Shown piece after piece: positions 23,101 to 33,536 of a stretch of DNA of 64,000 nt; position 1 is the first letter of the stretch; every line of letters begins with the position of its first letter. The position numbers and the translations under genes were made by a program. The DNA is from Theristus sp. LFF4_11 (lineage: Eukaryota; Nematoda; Chromadorea; Monhysterida; Xyalidae): contig JASANC010005087.1 of the NCBI GenBank assembly GCA_030248135.1, positions 1 to 64,000 of the forward strand, given 5' to 3'. Below the pieces are notes generated by a model, which saw only the letters and a list, made by a program, of their open reading frames with translations, made no database searches and was not told the DNA's origin.

Positions 23101-26060
23101 GTAGAAAAAAACGCTTTTCCTGTTCTCTCGATGAGAAACTAATAGTTAAGACAAAAATAACACAAACAAACCAAATGCTCACCCTCTGCCCGCAGCAGGT
23201 GGTGTAGATCTCGACGTTCCTCTCCGCCGTCACGTTCGTCAGATCCCACTCGGCGTTGCGCGCGTAGTTCGACAGATCCATGCCGACGTTCGTGGCGGTT
23301 CGGTTCGGCTCGCCCACTGTTTTTGTGGAAAAAAGTTTTGTTATTGTTTTTTTGGAAATTTTTTTTTCTATAATTCTGAGTTGTCCGTTCCATCCAAAAG
23401 TTGCTTAGAAGTCCTAGTCTGAAGACTACTGTGCACACAGTTACGACAAATTATTGCTACACAGCACACAGAAACACCATTGCACGTATGATTGAGGACA
23501 CTTCATGTGATGTTGTTCTTGGGTTTTGGCCAGAGCTCACCCAGAAAGACGCCGTCGAGTTTAGGGCGCCCATCGGGTTTTCTCGGTGATTAAGTGCCTA
23601 CACACACATTTCGTGTGAATGCGCGTTTGTGGACTGTGCAACAAATCACTTTGTCATAAACTGCGTGCATACGGTCTTCAAACGTCAAGAAAAGCAAAAA
23701 AAGCTAAAACGCAGCCAAACCAAATGAAGTTTCGTAGAGTCTCAGAATGTGCATGTCCACGTCCGCAGCGTCATATGTCCAAGTGCCGAATTTCACCTCG
23801 CATTTTTGCTCGTCGTATGGAAACATCGCGATGTTGACCTGTGTGTGTGTTTTGCCTGGATTTCGAGGCATGAAGGTGATTGGCTGTTTTAAAATGCACT
23901 TGTGCGATGCTTTATTTTGTTTCAGTTTTCTCAGTGTTCTTCTGCTCTGAAATCCCTTTAAGCATGACCGATCAAAATGACGCTTTCCTTAAAACATCCG
24001 CTTTGCACAGTAAAACCTTTCAAGTATTCTTTGAAATGTTTTATGTTCTTATTATATGTTGAAAAGAGCAGTACATACGGTGTGGCCGAGTAAACTTTTT
24101 TTCAGCGCGCGAAATTAGGAAGTAAGGAAAGTAAGGCGCTCAGAAGGAGAATGGTGTATCAAAGTTGACGTGTTTCTGTTGTTTATTCGTGGTATCTGTT
24201 CATTCCTTCTGCATGGCACACTTGATTATCAGCGAATATCTTAGCATTTTCGAGAAAGGCAATTGCCAAGTCTGCGACCAATCTCGACTTGATAAAAAAG
24301 ACAAGGGCTGCCTTATCTAAGATATTCGGCCACGACTCTTCAAAGTACACGTGTTCACATAATAGCGTATGCTCAAAAACTTCTTAAAATAACTATTGAC
24401 GTGCCCAGTGAAACGCAACTTGCCGAGCAGGACACTTTGATCAACATCGGCGGCTTCCACAGCAGCAGGCCGCTGTGTGTCACGTACACCTGCGTCATGC
24501 TGCGAATCTCCGGGCGGCCGTCGGCACTTTTTTGGAGTTTTTTATTGTTCTCCGCAATTTCAAACAAAAAATAGCAGTTTCCTTGGCTTTTTGAAACACA
24601 GACAGATATTGAATGTTTTAGAAATGACTGCATTCACTGCATAATGCCTTCTCGATAAACTAAAAAAATTCCGCGTCAAAAAGCCTTATCATTCTCTGTT
24701 TGTTAAAAGAACACAAAACGCCGTGTCGGTACTTGCATCTTTTTGATATCTCCTTGAAAAATGAATCAATCAATCAACATCAGCCACACATTTCACTTTT
24801 CTTTTAACCAATTCTAAGCAAAAGAAGCAAAAGAAGTCAACAGTCAACTGGGAATTTTTCAAACTTGATAAAAAAATTAAGAACAGAAGCCAACTTGTTG
24901 TAAACAACCACGTCAGGCACCCAGACCTCGCAAGCCGGAATGTGTATGAACGTAACGTTGTCGAAGTCATGCGGCTCCCACGAAAGACGTTTGTCCTGCC
25001 ATTGCTGCAGCAATAATGGAACTGCTTTTATGCTGTTTTTTAATTTTATTTGTAAAAACACAAGCAGCTTATTGACAAGATTTGATGACACAAAAGCAGA
25101 GTCACAACTAAAAGAGAAGTTTAGAAACACGTTCATCGATACCAATTCTAGCCACAAGTTGGCGGTGAAGATCTGGCGTTTTTCGTTCTGAAAAAAATGC
25201 GGGAAATCAGTTGTCAAACGAAATGCGCTACTTTTGTACTGATCCAATGAACCAAACCAAATCCAGTATCTGTATTAACGCGGCTGTGAACTGGACTATC
25301 AGCGGACCACAGGTGGAGCACGGGCGAACCTGGAAACCTTTTTTCAGTGAGAAATAAAACTTTTCTTGTTATATAACAGTTATTGTGATTGATGTTACCG
25401 TGGCTAGGTCTTGCATAAGGCTAACCCCGTTAATAAGCCCCCTTTTATTAGACTATAACAGGGCGGCTAAGCCAACAATTCAAATTTTTGAACGTAGCAT
25501 GGTAGTAGCTATAATATGTACAGTATGTTCGGTTAAACCTGTCCCCTTTTTCGCAGAACACAGAGCAAGCGCAACTTGGAATTACAGCAAGAAGAATGAA
25601 ATGTATCAGGCTGGGTTGAAACCAGACACCCTTATTGCCTAAATTATGTTTTTTTGCAACTCCAATTCTGTGTTCTTGCTTCTTTCGCGGGTTAGCAATC
25701 CATGAAAAAAGTGACAGGTTTAAACGAACAAACTGTAGTCTATTATAACGTCTGTTTGTGAAACCTCACTATAAATTTGTAGAAATTCCCTTGATTTCAA
25801 AAAAATCTTTTCCGTTCACCTCCCGCATGTACGAGTACATCAAATGCGAATACAAGCGTTCCAGACCAGTTTTTCGAATCGGTTTTCGTTTTGATGCTGT
25901 AAAAACCGTTTTTTTGTTTTCAAACAAGAGGTGACGTTTTTGTTGGTGTTCAATATGAAAGTTTCTACATATATTCACCTGTGGTATCAATAGCATCGCT
26001 AACAGCAACAGCCAATGAATTCGTTAAAACCGCTGATACTATTAGTGGTAGGATATTCAT
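20126..26060 (-). CDS. Nicotinic acetylcholine receptor, alpha-type subunit (divergent pore)
   Basis: Fourteen phase-compatible exons (minus): 26060-25979, 25896-25820, 25329-25258, 25187-25143, 25004-24895, 24526-24424, 23838-23721, 23316-23183, 23069-22982, 22854-22689, 22266-21960, 21525-21395, 21068-20891 and 20374-20126, giving 619 residues. Visible in order: signal peptide (MNILPLIVSAV...), loop D NLWLELQW, loop A WVPDVVVYNNADG, Cys-loop C162 to C176 with FPYDEQKC and exactly 13 residues between, loop B GTWTYD, and loop C YTTCC with vicinal C243-C244, which makes it an alpha subunit. M1 includes PLFYNCNIILPC, M2-M3 follow at about 292-335, and M4 follows DEWALLGMVVDRLF. Intron 6 has a GC donor (GCAAGT). 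M2 lacks the -1' Glu and has Met 2', Ile 9' and Trp 13'. Role by family: acetylcholine-gated cation channel at synapses or muscle. Introns host a SINE, a SINE fragment, a Helitron tail and a MITE. Confidence 0.9.
20587..20824 (+). repeat. tRNA-derived SINE with (CAA)n tail
   Basis: An A-box-like TGGCCTGGTGG and a B-box-like GATCGAGCC lie 40-50 bp apart, followed by about 150 bp of body and a tail of CAACAACAACAACA. Body pieces recur reverse-oriented at 23505-23600 and 30115-30206. It lies in the last intron of the acetylcholine receptor gene. Confidence 0.6.
21243..21327 (+). mobile_element. Helitron 3' end fragment
   Basis: Nearly identical to the tail of the Helitron at 28588-29848: GATAAATCCGCGGGTGCACC, then GCCGTAGGCACGGGTCAACTG and the terminal CTAG followed by T. 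It lies in intron 12 of the acetylcholine receptor gene. Confidence 0.75.
23505..23600 (-). repeat. SINE body fragment
   Basis: Reverse-complement match to the body of the 20587-20824 SINE (CTCACCCAGAAAGACGCCGT, then GGCGCCCATCG). It lies in intron 7 of the acetylcholine receptor gene. It has no promoter boxes, so it is a truncated copy. Confidence 0.5.
24072..24347. mobile_element. MITE of the TACAGTATGGC family, copy 1
   Basis: The ends are inverted repeats: TACGGTGTGGCCGAGTAAAC at the left, and AAGATATTCGGCCAC with GGGCTGCC at the right. Related to copies at 35541-35785 and 54300-54568 (shared GGCAGCCC, GTCGCAGAC and CGCGCGAAA). It sits in intron 6 of the acetylcholine receptor gene. Confidence 0.55.
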
Positions 26061-27133
26061 AATATCTAGATACTTGTACTTTTTGTGCAGCGCTGAATCT
26101 TGCTTTCGGAAAACAGTCGAGTGAAAAACTTATAAACACGTTTTTTGAAGACTGTTTGAACTGTTTGGACTAGAACTAGTTTGAAGCTTTCTTTTCGGCT
26201 GTCGGGCGATGGTTGAAAGGTCAGTTTTAATCGAAGATCAATTTTAATCTATTTAGCGCCACCGCTTGCTGCTGGAGCTTGTGTGTTAGAGCGCCCGGCC
26301 AGAGCTCAATTATGCTGCCACAATTTTAATGTTTATCTTCGTGTTTTCGTGTCACAAATTCAATTTCAGTCATTCTCTGGACTACATGTGCAACATAACA
26401 TGTCTGACTGACTGAAGTCGAAAAACGTCATCATTTGTCACGAAAAGTGAAATAACTGGCCAGGCGTGGCGTCAACTAAAGTGATCACTGAACAAAATGT
26501 GTACACAACTTGTGGAAACAGAAAAGAATACACGCGCATAGATACCAACTCATGTATTTTTTGCACATTGGCTTCACGCAGGTTTTTTTGCATCCAGCAA
26601 CGCACTTCAAACTGCACTGCAAAGGTGCAAACTGCACTTTTTTAACAATGAAATGCAGTGCAGGATGCAGTTCGATGCAAGAAAAATTTTCAGGGTGTTG
26701 CGTGCACACAGTATTTTTTTGCTTGAAAGTCGATTTATTCACTCTTGGAAGCTTGAGTTTTCTTTAAGTGTTGTGTTTGTGTTTTTGTTGTTGTTGAAGA
26801 CGTTCCGCGCGGCGCTGTTTTGAACAACAATTCTTCGATATGCAATAACCTGTTTAAAAAAAGATTTTTGTCAAATTTTCGTGTTATAATGTAAATGCAG
26901 ATACAGAGAAGAGAATATACAGTTGGTCAATATTTTTCCAAAACACCTGTTTTGGGGACTAGCTCAACTGATATTGCAAAGCTGCAATGTACATGTATAG
27001 CGAAGAAAAACGTTGGAAAAACTATTGCATCACTTTTCTCGATACAATGGGCAATCATGGCTTTGAAGTTGGTTCCGCCGCAGATGTTCTTCCAGAAACT
27101 ATGTACGTGGTCCTTAGAAACGTTGTACATAAG
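26061..27133. other. intergenic, upstream of the acetylcholine receptor gene
   Basis: No TATA box or coding exon was recognised. A stretch at about 26570-26690 is rich in TGCA-type words (TGCATCC, TGCACTGCA, GATGCA) but has no clear element boundaries. Confidence 0.3.
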
Positions 27134-27324
27134 TAGTGTTGGGTCGGTTAGGGGTTTCGTTAGTTCGGTTCGGTTCGGTTTTGCGGATTTTTTTAATTTT
27201 TCGGTTTTGGTCGGCTTCGGTAACCGAAACATTTTTTGCTTTCGGTTTCGGTCGGTAAAAATGACGAAAGAACGCTTCGGTCGGTTCGGTTTTCCGTTTC
27301 GGTCGGTTACCGACCCAACACTCG
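27134..27324. mobile_element. short MITE with CGGTTTCGGT-rich interior
   Basis: Termini AGTGTTGGGTCGGTTA and TTACCGACCCAACACT are near-perfect inverted repeats. The interior is a degenerate run of GGTTCGGTT and CGGTTTCGGT. TAGTGTTGGG-type ends resemble hAT-derived MITEs; this assignment is inference. Confidence 0.55.
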
Positions 27325-27368
27325 TGAATAGTTAATGGCGCGCCTTTTGGCTACACATGTACAAAACT

Positions 27369-28454
27369 TTATTTCACCGTACCAATGGCAACAGTCAGTG
27401 CGATGATTATGATACCAGCGCACGCAGCGCCAATGCTGATGCCTAGAACTTGACGGGTCAGCATTCGGTCGGTCGGTTTGTGGCCATTGTCTGCGGCGGC
27501 GGTGTTTGGTTGTTGTTTCGGTTTTCGCGAAACTTCGAACTTCGATTTCAAGATTTCCGCACCGGTTTGATTGGTCTGGTTTTTGATTTGTTTAACGGCT
27601 TATGTTGAAGCCCGTTGAGCAACGTCACCGTTTACGTCACGTCACGTCACGTCACGTCACGTCACGTCACGTCACGTACGATAAATCCACTGTACCAGTC
27701 ACGAAAGACAAGCAAGGTCCTCTGTCTGACCACCAACCGCAATAATCACATTAAGTCAAACCTTAGTTTTATTGAATTTGTTTGCGACTTTGTTTTTGTG
27801 GTTGTTTAAAGTTTTCAGAGATTTGCGGTTTTTGGCATTCTCAGTATGTTGGGTGCTGTTGCGATTGCCAACGTTATTCGTGTATGCCTTTGTAACTGTT
27901 GTTGTCGTTGTTGTTGTTGAATTCCAGGAATTAGCTTGGCTGGTGGTCGTAGTCCCTGGAAAGCAAACAAAACGGCAAAACTGAAACTGTCAAACAAAAG
28001 ATGCGGGGCACTTTTGTTCGAAACAATATACACCGAAACTAAAGTTGGCCTCAAGCACCCGATTTGGTGGCCCACGGACAACACGAGGCGTTGGAAACTG
28101 TCGCCGTCCGTAGCGAGCTCTTTCAAGGGGGTCACAAAACGTCATCCGCCCATCTATTTTCAATTATAACCGGAATTTGCTACCTTCTGCTTCGGATTTC
28201 TTGAAGCGATGGAAGAGGATCATCAAAAAGAACACTCAAGAATCGTGTGGTCAATGTAGCCGTTTGGGTACCATGTTTTTCTTCGAAACTGTTTCGTTCA
28301 TTTTATGATACATTCTGTGTTTTGCGTGTTTTCGATGAAGTAAAAGCCTTGGAGCTCATACAATACGAATGCCGTAATGGTTTTGATCAAACTTACGTGT
28401 CTGAGTTAGAATTGCCGCTAACAAGAGACTGAAAACGAGTAGACCATGATGCAT
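27369..28454 (-). CDS. Small Thr-rich secreted or surface-anchored protein, novel
   Basis: Four exons on the minus strand: 28454-28397, 28153-28034, 27955-27762 and 27575-27369, with phases 1, 1 and 0 and 192 residues. Exon 1 encodes a clean signal peptide (MHHGLLVFSLLLAAILTQT) ending at a consensus GTAAGT donor. Exon 2 is basic (RARYGRR, RVVRGPP) with one Cys. Exon 3 is mucin-like: an N-S-T followed by seven Thr, then Asn/Lys-rich, with several N-glycosylation sequons (NST, NKT; NQT in exon 4). Exon 4 ends in a hydrophobic stretch (VLGISIGAACAGIIIIALTV) only five residues from the stop, so it may be a GPI-anchor signal or a single membrane span with almost no tail. AATAAA overlaps the stop codon (27368-27373). 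I recognise no homolog. The weaker donors (GTGTAT, GTTTGA) are the least secure part of the model. Confidence 0.5.
27633..27676. repeat. (GTCAC)n tandem repeat
   Basis: About nine tandem GTCAC units within intron 3 of the Thr-rich protein gene. The repeat contains overlapping TGACGTGACG words on the other strand. Confidence 0.9.
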
Positions 28455-28587
28455 GTTGACAAGGACCAGTGGTGTTATTGAGTTACTTGTTCGGCGACCG
28501 AAAACTAGTAATGATGATGATGAAAAAAATTCAACGGATAAGTTAGGATTTAGATTGATGAGCTGATTAGAAGAGATTGAGAAATCA

Positions 28588-29848
28588 TCTACTATACTAA
28601 AAAAATACTTTGTCTGTCTGTCTGTCTGTCCGTCCAACTTTTTGCTATTTAAGGTAGCGAAATCAAACTGGTGCTATCACTTTTTAACAATTTTTCTATG
28701 CGAATCACTTTCTCTCTTTTGGTGTTCAACAACGAGTCATCATGATTCATTCAGTTCTGTCATCAACGTTCCGTCGCAATGGTCAGCTTGGTTGGTGGTG
28801 ATGTAAAAAGATGAGATTATGTGCGGGAACGAATTGCTCCAAAGAAGTCAATATCTCACAGAATGGACGGCACATTCGATTATGATCGATAGCAAAAACT
28901 GGAAAACGGGTCTCCCAATAAAATGAATTTACGACTTTGAAAAACCAACATAAACAAAATTGACTTTTGAATTTTTTCACACAAAAGTGGTTTTCCTGTG
29001 AATAATAATTGAATCCCTTTTTTCTGAACCAAATACACGGCTTACGTTGATGCGGAACATTCGATCAAAGCAAAATGAAACAGTTCATGAAGATCGATTG
29101 TGAGAGCACTAAACAAACAGCAGTTTTTACAAGATTTTAACTAAAAATCTGTGACTTTCAAAAAGCAAAATTGTGAACCCAAATTTGCAATCTTGAAACA
29201 GCAGAAACGGAAATGTTGTTTAAAAAACATTTTTGTGCAAAAGCGGGCTTACTATAAAAATACAAATGGGATTGCGCAAATAAACGGGTATCGATTCCGG
29301 CCAGTTCTGTAAAATAAACGGGCCTGTGGGTCAAACTTAGGGACTTTGAAAAATGAAATTGTCAAACAATCAAGTCACGTTTGAACAATTTCAGTCAACC
29401 AGAAAAAAATTAACGGGAACGACTTGCCTTTAACAGAGTTCAACTTAACTAACCGAGAACAAACGGGAGCAGCAAATGTAATTTGTTTAGAAAAAAGTTC
29501 TCAACGATTGCAAAATCAGCGAAACAGCTGTAAAAGAATCATTTTTGACATTGACTGACACTAATTGACTGACACCAAATCGAAAAGCTTGAAAACAAAC
29601 ATTTGAAACGTTTGAAAAGCCCTTTCAACAATTGAGCGGGTTCTCGAAATAAAAAAAAAATACTTGCTCCAAAAAATAAACGATATCAAGGAATTTAAAC
29701 GCATGAAAGCTTTGGTTGAAAAATCAACACGTTTCCAGTTCCAGGAAAACAGAATCAAATAAATGACGATAAATCCGCGGGTGCACCTTGCTGTTAACAA
29801 AATCGCAAACATCTCTTACCCGGGCCGTAGGCACGGGTCAACTGCTAG
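28588..29848 (+). mobile_element. non-autonomous Helitron (H1)
   Basis: Starts TCTACTATACTAAA followed by a TGTC run, ends GCCGTAGGCACGGGTCAACTG + CTAG, and is inserted between A and T with no target duplication: the Helitron signature. It contains no Rep/helicase frame. The 3' end is shared with the fragment at 21243-21327. Confidence 0.75.
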
Positions 29849-30114
29849 TCAATAACAAAACACCGGGACTACTGTGTGCTCCAACGGGTGCACAACAGAC
29901 CACGACACAAACCATCCCACCAAAAAAAGCACACCAATCGATGCAGCACGGCATGCGAGTGCTTTTTGTTGCGACACTATTTACGCTTTTTTCTTCTTGA
30001 TTTTCGCTTCTTGTTTTGCTTTCTTCTTTTTATTCTTGTCCCGTGTGTTTCCAACCGGTCGGTAGAAGACGCGCAAATGGCAGAGTGAACGAACGAACGA
30101 ACGGCGACTTTAGG

Positions 30115-30206
30115 CGATGTCTTTTAGTGCCAGGGCTAACCCAGAAACGTGTACAGAGAACGCCGTCGAGTAGAGCGCCATCGAGTTCTCTCTGTCATTA
30201 AGTGGG
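30115..30206 (-). repeat. SINE body fragment
   Basis: Reverse-complement similarity to the SINE at 20587-20824 (ACGCCGTCGAGTAGAGCGCC and CTAACCCAGAAA). Truncated; no promoter boxes. Confidence 0.5.
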
Positions 30207-30596
30207 TTCGGTTTCAATTCAGATTTTGAAAAAAAATCGGAACGGCTACCGCTTCGATGCGGTTGTTGTTTCATTTTCGGTACGGTTTCGGAACGCGGTT
30301 TGTCAAAACAATACTCACGGAATACGCGGTTCCATAACCTCATTTTTGGTCACCGCGGCAGCACTACAATATGACACTGCACAGAACAGTCAATCTCTGC
30401 AGTTACGCAACGAAACTTTTTAGGTTAAAAAACATTTTCCCCTAAATAGTTTTTGTTCGCTTAAGAAAATGAAATCTGAATCTGCACTGGTTTATTATGC
30501 ATCTGCATCAATAATCGCACGAACTATTGCATCTGAAATCTGCATCTACGTACACGTACATGCATTTTGCATTACTTTTCTGCGTGTTGTATGTGA

Positions 30597-31037
30597 CACA
30601 GGGAAAAGAACGATCCAAATGTACTACACTATGTACATATTTCATACATAGCAGGAAGCTCCCATATTTGTTTAGGTATGTACATAGTTTGACCATAGCA
30701 TCTTAATTATGCATACATAACTAACAACAGACATAATTAGATACATACCTGTTTGTCTTGCCCCCTTAAGAGAGCGTGTATCTGCATGCGTGTGAGGGGT
30801 TTCCATAATTGCAAACATATTTATTGCATACTTAGTCATAATTGTCTGACTGCGCCATAATCGCATATATGTGATACATACCCTACACCTCGATGGCTCA
30901 GTTATGTTACGCCACTATGGTACATACCATATACGTCGATGAGCCAATTATGTGTGCCACTATGGTACATTTGGGGTACATTTGGAGTACATACGTGTGT
31001 ACATTTGGCGTACATTTGGATAGTTCTTTTCCCTGTG
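30597..31037. mobile_element. MITE with CACAGGGAAAAG ends and 3-bp TGA duplication
   Basis: Inverted termini: CACAGGGAAAAGAAC, then ATCCAAATGTAC at the left, and the inverse at the right. TGA flanks both sides. The interior is rich in TACATA and GTACATTTGG words. The 3-bp duplication suggests a PIF/Harbinger- or CACTA-type origin, which is inference. Confidence 0.6.
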
Positions 31038-31040
31038 TGA

Positions 31041-32290
31041 ATAATGTTTGAGTGTGAGAACAGCCTTATTTACCAAATCGTACCTGTCTGGATCATTTGC
31101 GAAAGACCGGTTTGCAGGAACATGAACAGCTTGCTTGTTCGTGCCTTGCGCAATTGACCTTCAATATAATCAATGAAAAATTATAATGTGCAAACTGAAA
31201 AGCTTCTTGGATACTTAGCAACAAAAAGTTAACCGCCCATTCTTATTCAAAGCATTTAGGCTTTCAAGACAATCCAAACCTGCTGCTTTTTGGTGCAAAA
31301 TTATACACTAGACGTTTTTCCGAAGCCGTTATTTCGCGTGATAACCTGCAGTGAATGTCGGGTCTTGTGCTTAGTTTCGAAAACTCAGGTACGAAAACTT
31401 AGGTGCGAAAACTCTGGTGCTTAGTTTCGATTATCTTCGATATAAACAGTAAACAATCCGACAACAAATAGAACTTTTGCAATTTGCATGCGTTTTCCGT
31501 TCATTAATTAAGGGAGATTAACGAAGCGCTAAGTCGCAAATCGACAAGGTTTCAAAATCTTTAGCGAATTGGATTGCTTATTAGTTTTGTGATTAAAAGT
31601 TCACCAGTGAAGCGGTGCCGCAAAAGTTCCGTGGAAATCCACTGTGTGTCCGGCAGCATTTGTGTTATGAAAATTCACATTATTTTTGGTGTATAATAGC
31701 GAAATCTTCTTTTTATTAAAACTGTTTTCCGATTACTATCCTGATTAATTTTGAAGTTTGTTGACTCGATTTGAACTTCGAAGATTTCACCCTACAAACA
31801 AGTTTATTTAAAGAAAATTTCGTTTCAATCCATAAACTCCGCAGTGGAACATATTCCTTCTGGGCAACATCGCTCATGTCAGATCAAAGCGAAAACAGCG
31901 AAACAGTCAAGTAGTGTATTGTGGATTTATCTAAACGTGTCCGGACTAAAATGACGTCATTTGGTTTAAAACGCCCGTTTGTCAAAGTACAGGCACTAAA
32001 ATTTTAGTTTGGTGTGACTGATTCGACATTCACCATTTGTTTATGGGAAGAAATTGGCTAAACGGAAAGTCTGGTTTGCTGTGAACGCATGTTTGGCGGC
32101 ACATGACGTCATTTCAGTGGGACACGTTTGAAGAAATAGGTCATAGAATGAGCTCAACTCCATCGTAACCGTTCTGACAAGGCGCATTCATGATCGATGA
32201 CTTTTCGTTGTTTTCACTTCTCCAGCTTCGTTTTTCTATCGACGCACAGGCACATCCACTTTTCAGGAACGCGGCAAAAACGGCCACAGA
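31041..32290. other. intergenic, no gene supported
   Basis: AT-rich sequence. A short local repeat near 31370-31430 has three imperfect copies of GGTRCGAAAACT. Nothing else was recognised. Confidence 0.3.
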
Positions 32291-32753
32291 TACCGTATTA
32301 CCCCCAATAAACCCCCATGGGGGATTAATACGTCAGCGACTTTTAGGGGTGGGGGTTTATTGGTGGGGGGGGGGATTATTGGTGGGGGGGGGGGGTTTAT
32401 TATACAAAAATTTCTAGGGGTGGGGTTTTGTTGAAAAATGGCAAATATACCTTGCATGGCAGGTAAAAAAATTGCAAAAACTTTTACTTTTCCAAAAATT
32501 TTCCTTTTGAAAAACCTTTTTTAAATAAAAAACCATTAACATCCATTTGGGGCCTTTGGTAGCACAATTTCACTAATGTCACTGCATTCAGCCACTGAAT
32601 TCGCTGGGTATGTGTTTCAAACAGGTTTCCAATTAACCCCCATGGGGGATTATTTGTGGGGGGGGATTATTTGGAAACTGGTCGGGGGGGTGGGGGTTTA
32701 TTGGTGGGGGGGGATTAATGGTGGGGGGGGGGTTTAATGGGGGTAATACGGTA
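32291..32753 (+). mobile_element. G-run MITE (CCGTATTACC family), copy 1
   Basis: Ends TACCGTATTACCCCC and GGGGGTAATACGGTA. The interior has long G runs interleaved with TTTATT/ATTATT on one strand and a conserved middle (CCATTTGGGGCCTTTGG). It lies 45 bp upstream of the neuropeptide-like ORF. Other copies: 40956-41419, 46822-47711, 47062-47516 and 53735-54152. Confidence 0.8.
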
Positions 32754-32797
32754 GACCATTTTCAGACAATAACAGCAACACCGTAATATTCAAAGTC

Positions 32798-33503
32798 ATG
32801 CACTTCATCAGCACAATTTTGACCAAGTTCATTTTGTGTGGCGCGATTCTCGCCATCACACGACCAGCGTACGGTTTCTTCGATTGGCCGAACAATTACG
32901 ATGACAGTCAGGGACCAGTTTTATGAAGCTCAATAATTGAAAATACTCCCTGCCCAGTCACAAACGGCAGTCCAGTTGAAAACTTGAATGTCGGGTTTTG
33001 CCCGAGTGTTGCCTTATATGTTTTTTTAGGATCTGCGACTTAGTGCGTTTGCAGGTTGAAAGGAAAGTTGTTTCAATATTAATGTGGCAATGCAAAATCG
33101 CGACCTTATTTAGGGGACTCGGATCAATTTACGATTTTCAAATTTTCACCTCAAAACCACACTCAAATTCTTGCTTCATCCAAACACTCTCGCCACAACA
33201 AGTCAAGTGCAAGAGTGGATTGTCGAGTACTAAACACATTTTTAAAAGTTATCCAATCGCTTCGTAAAACTGCTCCCCCTCCCCAACGAGAACGACGACC
33301 TGTACCACTATTACCACTCGATAATCCCAGTGCCAATTTTGAATCGTCCGCGTCGCGCGATGCTTGACGTTGACCAGCTGCTGTCGGCTCGCCAACGCCG
33401 CTACCGCCCGGTGGCGTCATTTTTTGGCGTCAGTCCGAGACTGCGGCCGAACTGGCACCGTCGAGCGATGCTGTCCGTTGGCAATCTGCTTGGTCGTGAC
33501 TGA
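32798..33503 (+). CDS. Candidate neuropeptide or prohormone precursor, novel
   Basis: Two exons, 32798-32917 and 33249-33503, join in phase 0 to give 124 residues. Exon 1 starts with a signal peptide (MHFISTILTKFILCGAILAI) and a short acidic mature start (FFDWPNNYDD). Exon 2 carries three dibasic sites: RPRR at 73-76 and RQRR at 88-91, both furin-type, and HRR at 110-112. The last two intervals begin alike, AMLDVDQLLSAR and AMLSVGNLLGR, suggesting repeated related peptides; between them lies a Tyr/Pro/Phe-rich peptide with FFGVSPRL. There are no Cys in the mature part. AATAAA lies at 33531-33536, 28 bp after the stop. TTTTCAG at 32769 could be a cis- or trans-splice acceptor. The exon 2 acceptor (TTTTTAAAAG) is weak and the exon 1 donor could differ. 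Family unknown to me. Confidence 0.5.
33027..33135 (-). repeat. dispersed ~180-bp repeat, copy 3 (reverse)
   Basis: Reverse-oriented relative of 10672-10835 (CTGCGACTTAGTGCGTTTGCA, then GGGGACTCGGATCA on this strand). It lies inside the intron of the neuropeptide-like gene. Confidence 0.45.
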
Positions 33504-33530
33504 GTATATCAGGGATTGAAATGTGACAGC

Positions 33531-33536
33531 AATAAA
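33531..33536 (+). terminator. poly(A) signal of the neuropeptide-like gene
   Basis: AATAAA 28 bp downstream of the TGA at 33501-33503, in the orientation of the predicted gene; it supports the exon 2 call. Confidence 0.5.

Noticed and set aside
27633..27676. GTCAC repeat as a CRISPR-like or cAMP-response array
   Set aside because: No spacers, unit only 5 bp, eukaryotic intron; simplest reading is a microsatellite.
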